This document shows positions 1 through 8,992 of a DNA stretch of 64,000 nt, piece by piece; position 1 is the stretch's first letter, and each line of letters opens with the position of its first letter. Position numbers and translations under genes: made by a program. Source of the DNA: Corynebacterium maris DSM 45190 (GTDB lineage: Bacteria; Actinomycetota; Actinomycetes; Mycobacteriales; Mycobacteriaceae). Under the pieces are notes generated by a model. That model did no database searches. It was not told the origin of the DNA and saw only the letters and a list, made by a program, of their open reading frames with translations. The DNA is taken from positions 930,001-994,000 of the forward strand of contig NC_021915.1 of NCBI RefSeq assembly GCF_000442645.1. The letters run 5' to 3'.

Positions 1-1
1 C

Positions 2-67
2 GCACCCGACCCCACCCTGGTCACGCCGCAGGACGAGGGCCAGGACACGACGCAGGAGCAGGAGTAG
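2..67 (+). CDS. C-terminal end of an upstream gene (partial)
   Basis: An open frame enters from the left edge and ends at TAG (65-67), 12 bases before the mfd start. It encodes about 21 residues, rich in Asp, Glu, Gln and Thr, ending in TTQEQE. Such an acidic tail fits the end of a real protein, and the short gap to mfd suggests co-transcription. Too little is visible to name the family. Confidence 0.35.
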   Translation, partial: APDPTLVTPQDEGQDTTQEQE

Positions 68-79
68 ACAGACAAGACT

Positions 80-3000
80 ATGGCAGCGAAGACGACGAAG
101 GCGGACCCGGCGATGCTGGCGGGCCTGCTCAAAGTGGCCGCCACCGACCCGAAGCTCAAGGGGCTGGCCGGAAACGTGGGGCAACGACGCCTGCACATCG
201 AGGCCATCGATCAAGCCCGCCCCTGGACCATCGGCACCCTGGCGCACCACGCGCCGGTGCTCGTGGTCACCGCCACCGGCCGCGAGGCGGAGGACCTCGC
301 CGCGGAGCTGCGCGCCATGATGGGCGACAAGGTCGCCTGGTTCCCGTCCTGGGAGACGCTGCCGCACGAACGTCTGTCGCCGGGGGCGGACATCGTGGGC
401 CGCCGCGCCGAGATCCTGCATAACCTCGCCGACTACCGCGTCGTGGTCACCGCCGCCCGCGGCTTTTGCCAACCCATCCTCGAGCGAGCTGAGGGGCGCG
501 CCCCGATCGTGCTGGCGGAAGACGAGGAACACGACCTGGGCGAGATCACCGACCAACTGGTCTTCCGCGCCTACAGCCACGTCGACTTGGTGGCCAAGCG
601 CGGTGAGTTCGCCGTCCGCGGCGGCATCCTCGACGTCTTTCCCACGACCCTGGACCACCCCGTGCGCGTGGAATTCTGGGGCGACGAGATCACCGACGTC
701 CGCCAGTTCTCCGTCGCGGACCAGCGCACGCTCGACGACGTCGAAGTGGGGCGGGTGGAGATCTACCCCGCGCGTGAGCTGCCGGTCACCGACGACGTCG
801 CGGCGCGTGCCCGCGCGCTGAGCACCCAATACCCGGGCAACGCCACCCTGGTGGAGCTGTTGACCAAGCTGGGCGACCGCATTCCCGCCGACGGCATGGA
901 GGCGCTCATCCCGGTGCTCAGCGACAGCCCGCTGGTCACTCTGCCGGACTTCCTGCCGGAGGACGCGCACGTGTTGCTCATCGCCCCGGAAAAAATCCGC
1001 ACCCGGATCGCGGACCTGGAGTCCACCGACGCGGAATTTCTCGCCGCCGGCTGGGAAGCCGCCGCGATGGGCGCTTCCGGCCCGATCGCCGCCGAAGGCC
1101 TGGACCTGTCGGCGTCGTCCTACCGCTCCTTCGAGGAATTGGAAGAAGCCGCACGCGACAACGGCACCCCGTGGTGGACTTTCGCCCCGCCCGGCATGTT
1201 CGCCGCCGACGAAGCGGCGACACTGCCCTTGGAATATGAACCGGGCCCGGCGCCGCGAGGCGCTGACCAGGAGATCGCGGCGATGATGGCCGAGCTGCGT
1301 GCGCACACCACCGCGGGCGGCAGGGCGGCGTTCATCGCCCCGGCCGAAGGCGCCATCAAACGTATGGTGGAACGCTTCCGGGAACAGGGCGTGCCCGCCA
1401 AGGTGGCCACCCCGGGGTGGGAGCCCACCCCGGGTGAAATCACGCTGTACCAGGCGCTCAGCCACGCCGGCCTGGTCTTCCCGAAAGTGCGCAAGCACAA
1501 AGACGCCGAGGCGCTGCCGCTGGTCGTGGTCACGGAAACCGACCTGACGGGCAACCGGGTCGGAGACATCGCCGGCGCCAAACGCCGCCCCGCGAAACGC
1601 CGCAACCGCGTCGACCCGCTCGCACTGAAGACCGGCGACTACGTCGTGCATGAAACCCACGGCATCGGACGCTTCCTCAAAATGGCCGAGCGCACCATCA
1701 ACACCGGCGATGAAACCTCCCGCCGCGAATACATCGTCCTCGAATACGCGCCGGCCCGGCGCGGCCAGCCCGCGGATCAGCTGTGGGTGCCGATGGAGTC
1801 GCTCGACATCTTGAGCAAGTACTCCGGCGGCGAGGCCCCGACGCTGTCGAAGATGGGGGGTTCGGACTGGAAGAACACGAAGAAGAAGGCGCGCGCCGCC
1901 GTACGCGAGATCGCCGGGGAGCTGGTCGAGCTCTACGCCAAGCGGCAGGCCGCGCCGGGACGGAAGTTCGGACCGGACACGCCGTGGCAGGCGGAGATGG
2001 AGGACAACTTCCCGTTCGTCGAGACCGAGGATCAGATGGAGGCCATCGAGGCGGTCAAGCACGACATGGAGCGCACCACGCCGATGGATCGGGTCATTGT
2101 CGGCGACGTCGGTTATGGCAAGACGGAGGTCGCGGTGCGCGCGGCGTTCAAGGCGGTCCAGGACGGCACCCAGGTGGCGGTGTTGGTGCCGACCACGTTG
2201 TTGGCGCAGCAGCACACGAAGACGTTCATTCAGCGCATGGATGGTTTTCCGATCACGATTCGGGAGTTGTCGCGCTTTACTTCGACGGCGGAGTCGAAGG
2301 AGATTCTCAGCGGTCTCGCCGACGGTTCCGTCGACGTGGTCATCGGCACCCACCGCCTGCTGCAGACCGGGGTGAACTGGAAGAACCTCGGGCTGATCAT
2401 CGTGGACGAGGAGCAGCGTTTCGGCGTGGAGCACAAGGAGCACATCACGGCGCTGCGCAGCCACGTGGACGTGTTGACGATGTCGGCCACCCCGATTCCG
2501 CGCACCTTGGAGATGAGCATGTCCGGCATCCGGGAGATGACCACGATGCTCACCCCGCCGGAGGACCGGCATCCGGTGCTGACCTATGTCGGCGCCTACG
2601 AGGACAAGCAGGTGGCGGCGTCGATCCGCCGCGAGCTGCTGCGCGACGGCCAGGTGTTCTTCATCCACAACAAGGTCGCCGACATCGAGAAGAAGGCCCG
2701 CGAGCTGCGCGATCTGGTGCCCGAGGCGCGCATCGTCGTCGCCCACGGCCAGATGAGCGAGGAACAGCTGGAGCGCACGGTCCAGGGGTTCTGGGACCGC
2801 GAGTACGACGTGCTGGTGTGCACCACCATCGTGGAGACCGGCCTGGACATCGCGAACGCGAACACCCTGATCGTCGAAAACGCCCACCACATGGGGCTGA
2901 GCCAGTTGCACCAGCTGCGTGGCCGAGTGGGACGGTCCCGCGAACGCGGGTACGCCTACTTCCTGTACCCCAAGGGCGCGACCCTGTCGGAGACCTCCTA

Positions 3001-3757
3001 CGACCGCCTGGCCACCATCGCCCAGAACAACGACCTGGGCGCCGGCATGGCCGTGGCGCAGAAGGACCTGGAGATGCGCGGCGCCGGCAACGTGCTCGGC
3101 GCGCAGCAGTCCGGGCACATCGCGGGCGTCGGCTTCGACCTGTACGTCCGCCTCGTCGGCGAGGCCGTCGAGGCGTACAAGGCCCTGGCCAAGGGTGAGA
3201 CCATCGACGCCACCGACCAGGCGCCGAAGGAAATCCGCATCGACCTGCCCGTCGACGCGCACATCCCGGAGTCTTACATCAACTCCGAGCGGCTGCGCCT
3301 GGAGATCTACCGCAAGATCGCCTCGTCGAAGGACAACACGGATCTGCAGCTGATCGTGGAGGAGATGGAGGACCGCTACGGCCCCGTCCCGGAAGAAGTC
3401 TCCCGGCTGTTGGCCGTCGCCCGCCTGCGGCACCAGGCCCGTCGCGCCGGGGTCACCGACATCGGGGTGCAGGGCACCCGCATCAAGGTCCACCCGGTGG
3501 AGTTGGCCGATTCGAAGCAGGTGCGTCTCAAGCGCCTGTTCCCGGGCTCGAACTACCGGGCCGCCGCCAAGGCCATCCAGTTGTCCTTCCCCAAGGCCGG
3601 CCGCAACGTCACCGCCCCGAAGCTGCGTGACGAGGAGCTGCTGCAGTGGATGGCGGATTTCTTGAGTTCGATGTTCGACGTGGACGCCACCGACGTCACG
3701 GGCGGGGAGGGAAAGAAGAAAGCGCGCAAGGGCAAGGTCTTTTCCGTCAGCGAGTGA
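80..3757 (+). CDS. mfd: transcription-repair coupling factor Mfd
   Basis: Large SF2 DNA translocase that removes RNA polymerase stalled at lesions and recruits UvrA; cytosolic. The 1225 residues match full-length Mfd. Visible parts: an N-terminal UvrB-like module (about 1-350), the RNA-polymerase interaction domain (around 515, GDYVVHETHGIGRF), Walker A GDVGYGKTE near 675, DEEQRF helicase motif II near 776, motif VI QLRGRVGRS, and a C-terminal TRCF domain. The ATG at 80 follows the upstream stop by 12 bases, so it may share a transcript with that gene. Its 3' end overlaps the convergent kinase gene by 11 bases. Confidence 0.97.
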   Translation: MAAKTTKADPAMLAGLLKVAATDPKLKGLAGNVGQRRLHIEAIDQARPWTIGTLAHHAPVLVVTATGREAEDLAAELRAMMGDKVAWFPSWETLPHERLSPGADIVGRRAEILHNLADYRVVVTAARGFCQPILERAEGRAPIVLAEDEEHDLGEITDQLVFRAYSHVDLVAKRGEFAVRGGILDVFPTTLDHPVRVEFWGDEITDVRQFSVADQRTLDDVEVGRVEIYPARELPVTDDVAARARALSTQYPGNATLVELLTKLGDRIPADGMEALIPVLSDSPLVTLPDFLPEDAHVLLIAPEKIRTRIADLESTDAEFLAAGWEAAAMGASGPIAAEGLDLSASSYRSFEELEEAARDNGTPWWTFAPPGMFAADEAATLPLEYEPGPAPRGADQEIAAMMAELRAHTTAGGRAAFIAPAEGAIKRMVERFREQGVPAKVATPGWEPTPGEITLYQALSHAGLVFPKVRKHKDAEALPLVVVTETDLTGNRVGDIAGAKRRPAKRRNRVDPLALKTGDYVVHETHGIGRFLKMAERTINTGDETSRREYIVLEYAPARRGQPADQLWVPMESLDILSKYSGGEAPTLSKMGGSDWKNTKKKARAAVREIAGELVELYAKRQAAPGRKFGPDTPWQAEMEDNFPFVETEDQMEAIEAVKHDMERTTPMDRVIVGDVGYGKTEVAVRAAFKAVQDGTQVAVLVPTTLLAQQHTKTFIQRMDGFPITIRELSRFTSTAESKEILSGLADGSVDVVIGTHRLLQTGVNWKNLGLIIVDEEQRFGVEHKEHITALRSHVDVLTMSATPIPRTLEMSMSGIREMTTMLTPPEDRHPVLTYVGAYEDKQVAASIRRELLRDGQVFFIHNKVADIEKKARELRDLVPEARIVVAHGQMSEEQLERTVQGFWDREYDVLVCTTIVETGLDIANANTLIVENAHHMGLSQLHQLRGRVGRSRERGYAYFLYPKGATLSETSYDRLATIAQNNDLGAGMAVAQKDLEMRGAGNVLGAQQSGHIAGVGFDLYVRLVGEAVEAYKALAKGETIDATDQAPKEIRIDLPVDAHIPESYINSERLRLEIYRKIASSKDNTDLQLIVEEMEDRYGPVPEEVSRLLAVARLRHQARRAGVTDIGVQGTRIKVHPVELADSKQVRLKRLFPGSNYRAAAKAIQLSFPKAGRNVTAPKLRDEELLQWMADFLSSMFDVDATDVTGGEGKKKARKGKVFSVSE

Positions 3758-5999
3758 CCGGCACGCTGACGCGCCGGGCCTCGCCGTCGCCGAGTTCGGC
3801 CACCAGCGTGGCATAGGAGTGGCGGCCCGGGGGCAGCAACCGCACCGTCAGCGCGTCGCAGTCGTCCAAATCAGCGGCGGTGGACACCAGACGTTCCTCC
3901 AACTCCCGGTGCGGGGCGGGGTCGGCCGTGGCGGGGCTGCGGTCGTCGATGAGCCGAACCTGCGCGCCCCGGGTCCGCGCCTCCCAGACGGCGACCGTGA
4001 CCGCCGGGGTGTCCAGCAGGGGTGAGCGGATCGCGTCGCGCAGGCGTTTTTCCATGATCTTCGCATACTCCGGGGAAGTGTCGTCGATGACGACCTGCAA
4101 CTGGCGCCGCAACCACTGCGTCCACCCGTCGAGGAAGCGGCGGCCCCCGGTCGTGCGGTCCAGGCTGACGAGCTCGTCGCGGCTGGCGCGTTCCAACAGT
4201 GGCAGCGAACGCAGCAATTTGCCCAGCAGCACCGGGATGAATGACGCCGGCACCAGCAGCGACGCCTGATTGAGCAACCACTCCGCAGACGACGCCTCCG
4301 CAGCCAGGGACAGCGCGTCCGTGGCCTGGATAAGGGCCGTCGCGGCGGATACCGCCAGCCACGTCCCCCAAGCAAACCCTGCCCGGTCCCGCAACGCCAG
4401 ATACGCGCACAGCAACAACCCCACCGGCACGTACCACCGGTACGGCCATTCCGAGGAAGCGGGAAAAGGCGCGAACTGGCCGAGCATGACCATGGCGAAG
4501 GCGCACGCGGACACCCCGTAGGCCGCCGGCGAGTCGAGACGCACCCCTTCCACGCGGCACAACAACGATAAAGCCACGGCCGTCAACGCCAACCCCGCGA
4601 GGAAGTGCCCCCACGCGCCGCTGTGATCGTTGAGCAGGCCGAGGCCCACGAACACCGCGAAAGCGGCCGCCGCCGTCGCGGGCCGGAACAACGTGCCGAT
4701 GCCCAACGTCTCCTGCGCCGACGGCAACGGCCGCCGCGCAGCCTCCGGGGCAGCCGTCTCCGTGGACGAGGTGCTCCTGTCCCATTCCACGCGCACCCGC
4801 GTACCCGCCCCGGGCGCGGTGTCCAGCTCCACGCTCAATCCGAGAATGTTGCGTGGGCGGCGCAGAATCGAAATCCGTACCCCGGCGCGGTCCGTGGGGA
4901 TCTGTGACGGATCAAAGCCCGGCCCGTCATCCGACACCGTCACCCGTAGGCGACCGTCCCACTCAAAGACCGCCCGGCAGTTCGCGTCGGGGGCGTGGCG
5001 CCTGGAATTCGACACCGCCTCATACACGCAGTCAATGATTGCCGCGGCCGCTTCGGTGGGCATGACGGCGCTGAGAGGGACGTCGGAGCGGGCGTCGAGT
5101 TCGGTCCCGGGAGCGGCCTTCCTCACCACCTCCCGAAGTGCCTTCGCCACTGCAGTGACCGCAGTGGATCGGGAATCGGGCATTTTCAGGGGCGTTGAAT
5201 CATTCAGCTGTTCCACCGGAAGTGTCCCGGCGGCCACGGCCCGCAGATCTGCCAGCACGGTGTCGTGCACGTGGGACAGGAAGCGATTCTCCAATTCGCC
5301 CAGCAACGATGAACGCGCGACGGTCACCGCCGAGCGGTACTCTGCGACCGCGGCGGCGTCCAACCGGCGGCTGACCTGTCGGCCGCGCGCGATCATGAAC
5401 AAAAACGGTCCCATCAACAGCCACGCGTGGCCGACTTCCATGAGGAGGTAAAACAGACTGTCCGGCGGGACCACGCTGTTGAAGGAGACGGCGAAGGAAA
5501 GCATCGTCAACGCTGCGAGTGTGCCCACACCCGCCGGCGCCGCCGCCACCAGCACGGCCGCCGGCAACCCGGCGTAATCACCGAGATAGAGCACCTGTAA
5601 CGGGGAGGCCCCCGTCATCACACGGAAACCGATGTGGATGGCGAGCAGCGCGCTGAAGGCCACGAACGTGCCCCGGAACACCGCGTAGTAGTAGCGGCGG
5701 GAATGCACCAGCGCCGCCGAGAGCAGAAACACGGCGGACAGGCCCAGCATCACCAGCGCCACGACGGCCCACGGAGTCAGAGGCAGAGTTCCGTCGATGA
5801 GCCGGGCCGCGTTGCTGCGGGACAGCCCCACGAAGATCGGGTAACTGACGCCGGCGACCATGGCGACGATGCGCAGCAGGTTCAACTCCGAGTGCAGAGC
5901 TCGGTGAAAAGCGCCCTCCAGTTGAGGTGGCAGTCCGGTGGGGCGCTGTCTGGGGGCGGGTTCGGCATAGACGGCCTCCAGGGAGCTAGGACCAGGCAT
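3747..5999 (-). CDS. membrane sensor histidine kinase, duplicated architecture
   Basis: Partner kinase of the response regulator just upstream; its ATG lies inside the regulator's last codons (14-base overlap), so translation is probably coupled. I chose this start because the open frame further upstream only shadows the regulator. The 750 residues read: about five transmembrane helices (35-210), a dimerisation helix with SHVHDTVLADL (phospho-acceptor His near 245), an N box EAVSNSRRHA, a G box SDDGPGFD near 360, then a second membrane block (about 440-590) and a 150-residue cytosolic tail. The tail resembles a kinase tail but lacks N and G boxes. The signal sensed is unknown. Confidence 0.85.
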   Translation of the reverse strand: MPGPSSLEAVYAEPAPRQRPTGLPPQLEGAFHRALHSELNLLRIVAMVAGVSYPIFVGLSRSNAARLIDGTLPLTPWAVVALVMLGLSAVFLLSAALVHSRRYYYAVFRGTFVAFSALLAIHIGFRVMTGASPLQVLYLGDYAGLPAAVLVAAAPAGVGTLAALTMLSFAVSFNSVVPPDSLFYLLMEVGHAWLLMGPFLFMIARGRQVSRRLDAAAVAEYRSAVTVARSSLLGELENRFLSHVHDTVLADLRAVAAGTLPVEQLNDSTPLKMPDSRSTAVTAVAKALREVVRKAAPGTELDARSDVPLSAVMPTEAAAAIIDCVYEAVSNSRRHAPDANCRAVFEWDGRLRVTVSDDGPGFDPSQIPTDRAGVRISILRRPRNILGLSVELDTAPGAGTRVRVEWDRSTSSTETAAPEAARRPLPSAQETLGIGTLFRPATAAAAFAVFVGLGLLNDHSGAWGHFLAGLALTAVALSLLCRVEGVRLDSPAAYGVSACAFAMVMLGQFAPFPASSEWPYRWYVPVGLLLCAYLALRDRAGFAWGTWLAVSAATALIQATDALSLAAEASSAEWLLNQASLLVPASFIPVLLGKLLRSLPLLERASRDELVSLDRTTGGRRFLDGWTQWLRRQLQVVIDDTSPEYAKIMEKRLRDAIRSPLLDTPAVTVAVWEARTRGAQVRLIDDRSPATADPAPHRELEERLVSTAADLDDCDALTVRLLPPGRHSYATLVAELGDGEARRVSVPVTR

Positions 6000-6642
6000 G
6001 AGGATCGTCCGGGCCCGGCAACAGACCGTCCTCCTGCGCACGACGGAAGAGTTCGATCTTCGTGTTGGCGGGTCGACCCGACAACGCATATTTGGTGCGG
6101 ATGCGCTCCAGATAGTCCTGCACTGTCTCCGGAGACAGATCGAGCAAGCGAGCCACCCGCTTCGCCGATTCGCCGGAGGCGTACAGCTCCAGCACGTCGC
6201 GCTGCCGGGCAGACAACTTCGTGTGGGGGAAATCCCCGTCGGCGTCGATCGCGGCGGCCCAGTCTGCGGTGGCGTACACCTTGCCCGCGGCAACCGTGCG
6301 CACCGCCTCCGTAAGCTCCGCGATGGGCCGGGACTTCTCAATTACCCCGTGCACCCCGGCCTGCAGCGCCCGCCGGATCAGATAGGGCGATTCCAACGAC
6401 GAATAAATGAGCACGTGTGCGCCCTGGGAAATCAGCCGATGAGCGTTAGCGAAAGGATCTGAATCATCACCCAGCCGCAGGTCCAGCAATACGACGTCCG
6501 CGTACGGCCATCCGCTGCGCTCATAACCCGTCACGGTGGGGAAGACGGCCTGAAACTCCAGGTCAGAAGAGCTACTCACGGTGTGGGTAATGCCGAGGGC
6601 CGTTGCCTCGTGATCCTCGATCGCCGCCACGGTGACATTCAT
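5986..6642 (-). CDS. NarL/LuxR-family response regulator
   Basis: DNA-binding output partner of the adjacent kinase. The 218 residues contain a receiver domain with acidic pocket Glu9-Asp10, predicted phospho-acceptor Asp54 (VVLLDLRLGD), switch Ser81/82 and conserved Lys103 (GVIEKSRP), followed by a LuxR-type helix-turn-helix from about 140 to 185 (LSARQRDVLELYASGES). The start MNVTVAAIED was chosen because the receiver fold begins directly there; the frame extends upstream only as antisense of mazG. First gene of a two-gene operon, divergent from mazG. C. glutamicum, as I recall, has a two-component pair in a similar position near mfd. Confidence 0.9.
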   Translation of the reverse strand: MNVTVAAIEDHEATALGITHTVSSSSDLEFQAVFPTVTGYERSGWPYADVVLLDLRLGDDSDPFANAHRLISQGAHVLIYSSLESPYLIRRALQAGVHGVIEKSRPIAELTEAVRTVAAGKVYATADWAAAIDADGDFPHTKLSARQRDVLELYASGESAKRVARLLDLSPETVQDYLERIRTKYALSGRPANTKIELFRRAQEDGLLPGPDDPHAWS

Positions 6643-6756
6643 ATTCCGAGCGTAGCGCGTACAACTGCTCAATGGGAGGGGAACCGGGACGCCAGTGCCC
6701 CTGGAAAATGGGGGCACCGGGCTTCGCCGGCCTTTGTCGCACCTAGAATAAGGGTC

Positions 6757-7389
6757 ATGACCGTGCTGCTCCTTGACCCTCGCTGGCCCACCCTCATCCC
6801 GTTGGAAGCCCAAGGGCAGCTGGAAACCCCCGTCACCTACACCTCCGAAGTGCCGATCGCGGTGCGCTGGAACTTCGAGGGCCTGCTCGCAGGAGAAGAC
6901 GTCACCGGACGCGGCACTCTGGTCACCACCGACGCCGACGACCCGGACGCCGCCGCCCGGATCAGGCGCGGCGAACGCCTCATCGAGGCCGTCAGCAGGC
7001 AGGACACCGTATTCGAGGCACAACGCATCATGGCCAAGGCGGTGCGCCAAGGGCAGTGGGAGGCCGGGCAGAGCCACGCATCGCTGCTGCCGTACCTGCA
7101 GGAGGAGGCCGAGGAATTCGCCGAGGCCGTACGTACCGGAGCCAGCGATGCGCAGCTGCTGGCCGAACTGGGCGACGTGCTGTTGCAGGTGCTCTTCCAC
7201 GCGGAGATCGCCTCCCGCCGCAGCGCCTTCACCTTCGATGACGTGGCGGGGGCGTTCGTGGCCAAGATGCGCTCGCGCGCGCCCTACCTTTTCGACGGCA
7301 CCACCGGGCTGGTCGGCGAAGACGAACAGAACCGGCTGTGGGCGCAGGGCAAACGCAACGAGCGCGACTCAGGGGAGGGGCAGTCTTAG
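6757..7389 (+). CDS. mazG: nucleoside triphosphate pyrophosphohydrolase MazG
   Basis: Hydrolyses NTPs or dNTPs to monophosphates and pyrophosphate; a cytosolic house-cleaning enzyme. The all-alpha MazG core shows the acidic metal-binding signatures EEAEEFAEAV and ELGDVLLQVLFHA in the second half of the 210 residues. The first ~90 residues (LLLDPRWPTLIPLEA...) resemble the N-terminal region of actinobacterial MazG proteins rather than the E. coli type. Start ATG at 6757; the longer frame from 6583 overlaps the divergent regulator. Its TAG shares bases with the stop codon of the convergent porin gene. Confidence 0.88.
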   Translation: MTVLLLDPRWPTLIPLEAQGQLETPVTYTSEVPIAVRWNFEGLLAGEDVTGRGTLVTTDADDPDAAARIRRGERLIEAVSRQDTVFEAQRIMAKAVRQGQWEAGQSHASLLPYLQEEAEEFAEAVRTGASDAQLLAELGDVLLQVLFHAEIASRRSAFTFDDVAGAFVAKMRSRAPYLFDGTTGLVGEDEQNRLWAQGKRNERDSGEGQS

Positions 7390-7847
7390 CCCAAGCCCGG
7401 GAACGGGACGTCGAAGTCCAGGTTGAACTGCGACGACAGTGACGGCAGCGTGTCGATGATCGTGGTGAAGTCGCCGTTCATCACCGCGGAGGACAGTGCT
7501 GCGGGATCAAGCGGGTCCGGCTGCACGACGTCGCACTCAAGGGCCTTGTCGCCGATGGCGTTGATCGTCGGAGTAGCCGCGACCTGAACCGCCTGATCGT
7601 CGCCGAGGCTGTTACGCAGAGAAGTGATGAGTTCGCCCCGGGTGGTGCCGTCGTTGACCATTCCGGAAGCCTTCACGATCGGGCCGAATACATCGCAGTG
7701 GGCATCGTTGACGAAGCTCACGGCGGCCTCGTTCATTCCCAGCAGAGTATGCAGGTTCAGTGGGCTGGCGCCCGCGGCAGGAACGAGGGCGACGGAGGCG
7801 GCTGCGGCCGCGGCGGCGGCGGACACGGCGAGGGTGCGAAGTTTCAT
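7386..7847 (-). CDS. porB: PorB-like mycomembrane channel protein precursor
   Basis: A 153-residue secreted protein with a classical signal peptide (MKLRTLAVSAAA..., cleavage near AGA-SP) and two cysteines in the mature part (AHCDV, LECDV). Size, Cys pair and position beside eno match PorB/PorC, small alpha-helical anion channels of the Corynebacterium outer envelope. The ATG at 7847 was preferred over one 21 bases upstream because AAAGGA sits at ribosome-binding distance. It converges on mazG with overlapping stop codons and diverges from the transglycosylase gene. Channel selectivity cannot be read from sequence. Confidence 0.72.
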   Translation of the reverse strand: MKLRTLAVSAAAAAAAASVALVPAAGASPLNLHTLLGMNEAAVSFVNDAHCDVFGPIVKASGMVNDGTTRGELITSLRNSLGDDQAVQVAATPTINAIGDKALECDVVQPDPLDPAALSSAVMNGDFTTIIDTLPSLSSQFNLDFDVPFPGLG

Positions 7848-8063
7848 GGACAATCCTTTACGGGGCATGGTTGAGACAGGGCCTTCACAGCATATGTTGT
7901 TTGTGCGGCAAAAGGGGTCCCTGTGATTTAGCTGTGACCATTCCCTCATTGGTGGCCTCGCCACCGCACACCCCCGCTGCGCCTGGCAACTCCATGTCAG
8001 ACGCATATTCGCCGCTCTCGCGGGTTCCTCCTCCGCAGGTGCAGGCCTGTACGATCAATCGCC

Positions 8064-8852
8064 ATGAGCAAAGGCCTGAATAGAGCGACCGGCTGTGGCT
8101 GCGGCGTCATTTTGGCCATTGTCCTCGTGGTCACGCTGGTCGGGTGGCTGCTGTCGTTTCAATCCGGCCCGATCACGCGCACCCCGCTGCAACCCATCCC
8201 GGATGACGTCCCGCCGCGGGCAGGGGCCGAAGTTCCCGCCGTCGACGTCAATGCCCCGGGCCGCACCAGCGACAAGCTCAGTCACTGGGCCACGCCGCTG
8301 GCAGAGCAGACCAATATTCCGGAACCGGCCCTGCGCGCCTACGGCAACGCCGAGCTCATCGCCGCCGAGGCATGGCCGCAGTGCAACCTGACCTGGAACA
8401 CCCTCGCCGGCATCGGCTGGGTCGAGACCCGCCACGGCACCTACGCGGGCAGCTTTTTCGGCAGCGCCAGCATCAACGAGGAGGGCGTCGCCGAGCCGCC
8501 GATCATCGGCATCCCGCTCGACGGCAGCCCCGGCGTCGCCGAAATCCCCGACACCGACGGCGGGCGGTGGGACAACGACACCGAATACGACCGCGCGATC
8601 GGCCCGATGCAGTTCATCCCCGACTCGTGGCGACGCTACGGACTCGACGCCGACGGCGACGGCGAACCCAACCCGCACCAGATCGACGACGCCTCCCTCG
8701 GCGCGGCGAACCACCTGTGCGACAACGGCGCCGACCTGGCCACCGCCGAAGGGTGGACGGAGGCGGTGCTGTCTTATAACCGCTCGCGGGAATACCTGAT
8801 CAATGTCCGCGACGCGGCGGCGTCGTATGCGCTGAACCAGCCCGCACCCTGA
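8064..8852 (+). CDS. membrane-anchored lytic transglycosylase-like protein (LpqU type)
   Basis: Likely peptidoglycan-cleaving lytic transglycosylase acting outside the membrane. The 262 residues begin with a short basic stretch and one transmembrane anchor (about 14-31), then a Pro-rich linker and a MltB/SLT-like domain; probable catalytic Glu121 lies in GWVETRHG, and a downstream IGPMQFIPDSWRRYG block matches the family's lysozyme-like fold. DADGDGEPNP resembles a calcium-binding loop. No lipobox is seen although C. glutamicum and M. tuberculosis relatives are called LpqU. It sits between the porin gene and eno, an order I recall from C. glutamicum. Confidence 0.8.
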   Translation: MSKGLNRATGCGCGVILAIVLVVTLVGWLLSFQSGPITRTPLQPIPDDVPPRAGAEVPAVDVNAPGRTSDKLSHWATPLAEQTNIPEPALRAYGNAELIAAEAWPQCNLTWNTLAGIGWVETRHGTYAGSFFGSASINEEGVAEPPIIGIPLDGSPGVAEIPDTDGGRWDNDTEYDRAIGPMQFIPDSWRRYGLDADGDGEPNPHQIDDASLGAANHLCDNGADLATAEGWTEAVLSYNRSREYLINVRDAAASYALNQPAP

Positions 8853-8992
8853 CGTCCCTTGCCCCTTAAACGGGTCAACGGTGCACGTCCAGAAAGATTT
8901 TCTGCCACAATAGTAGATCGAGGTCGCACGCCGACGTCTCATACGCGTGTGAACTTCTCCCATGGAAACACGATCTTCTTTAGGAGGCCCCT

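Noticed and set aside
65..80. TAGAC-AGACAA-GACTA at the mfd start as an McbR-like site
   Set aside because: The right half is GACTA, not GTCTA, so it is not palindromic, and mfd has no link to sulfur control.
7921..7939. TGTGA-N6-TGTGA as a GlxR/CRP site near porB
   Set aside because: The halves are a direct, not inverted, repeat; GlxR sites need TGTGA...TCACA.
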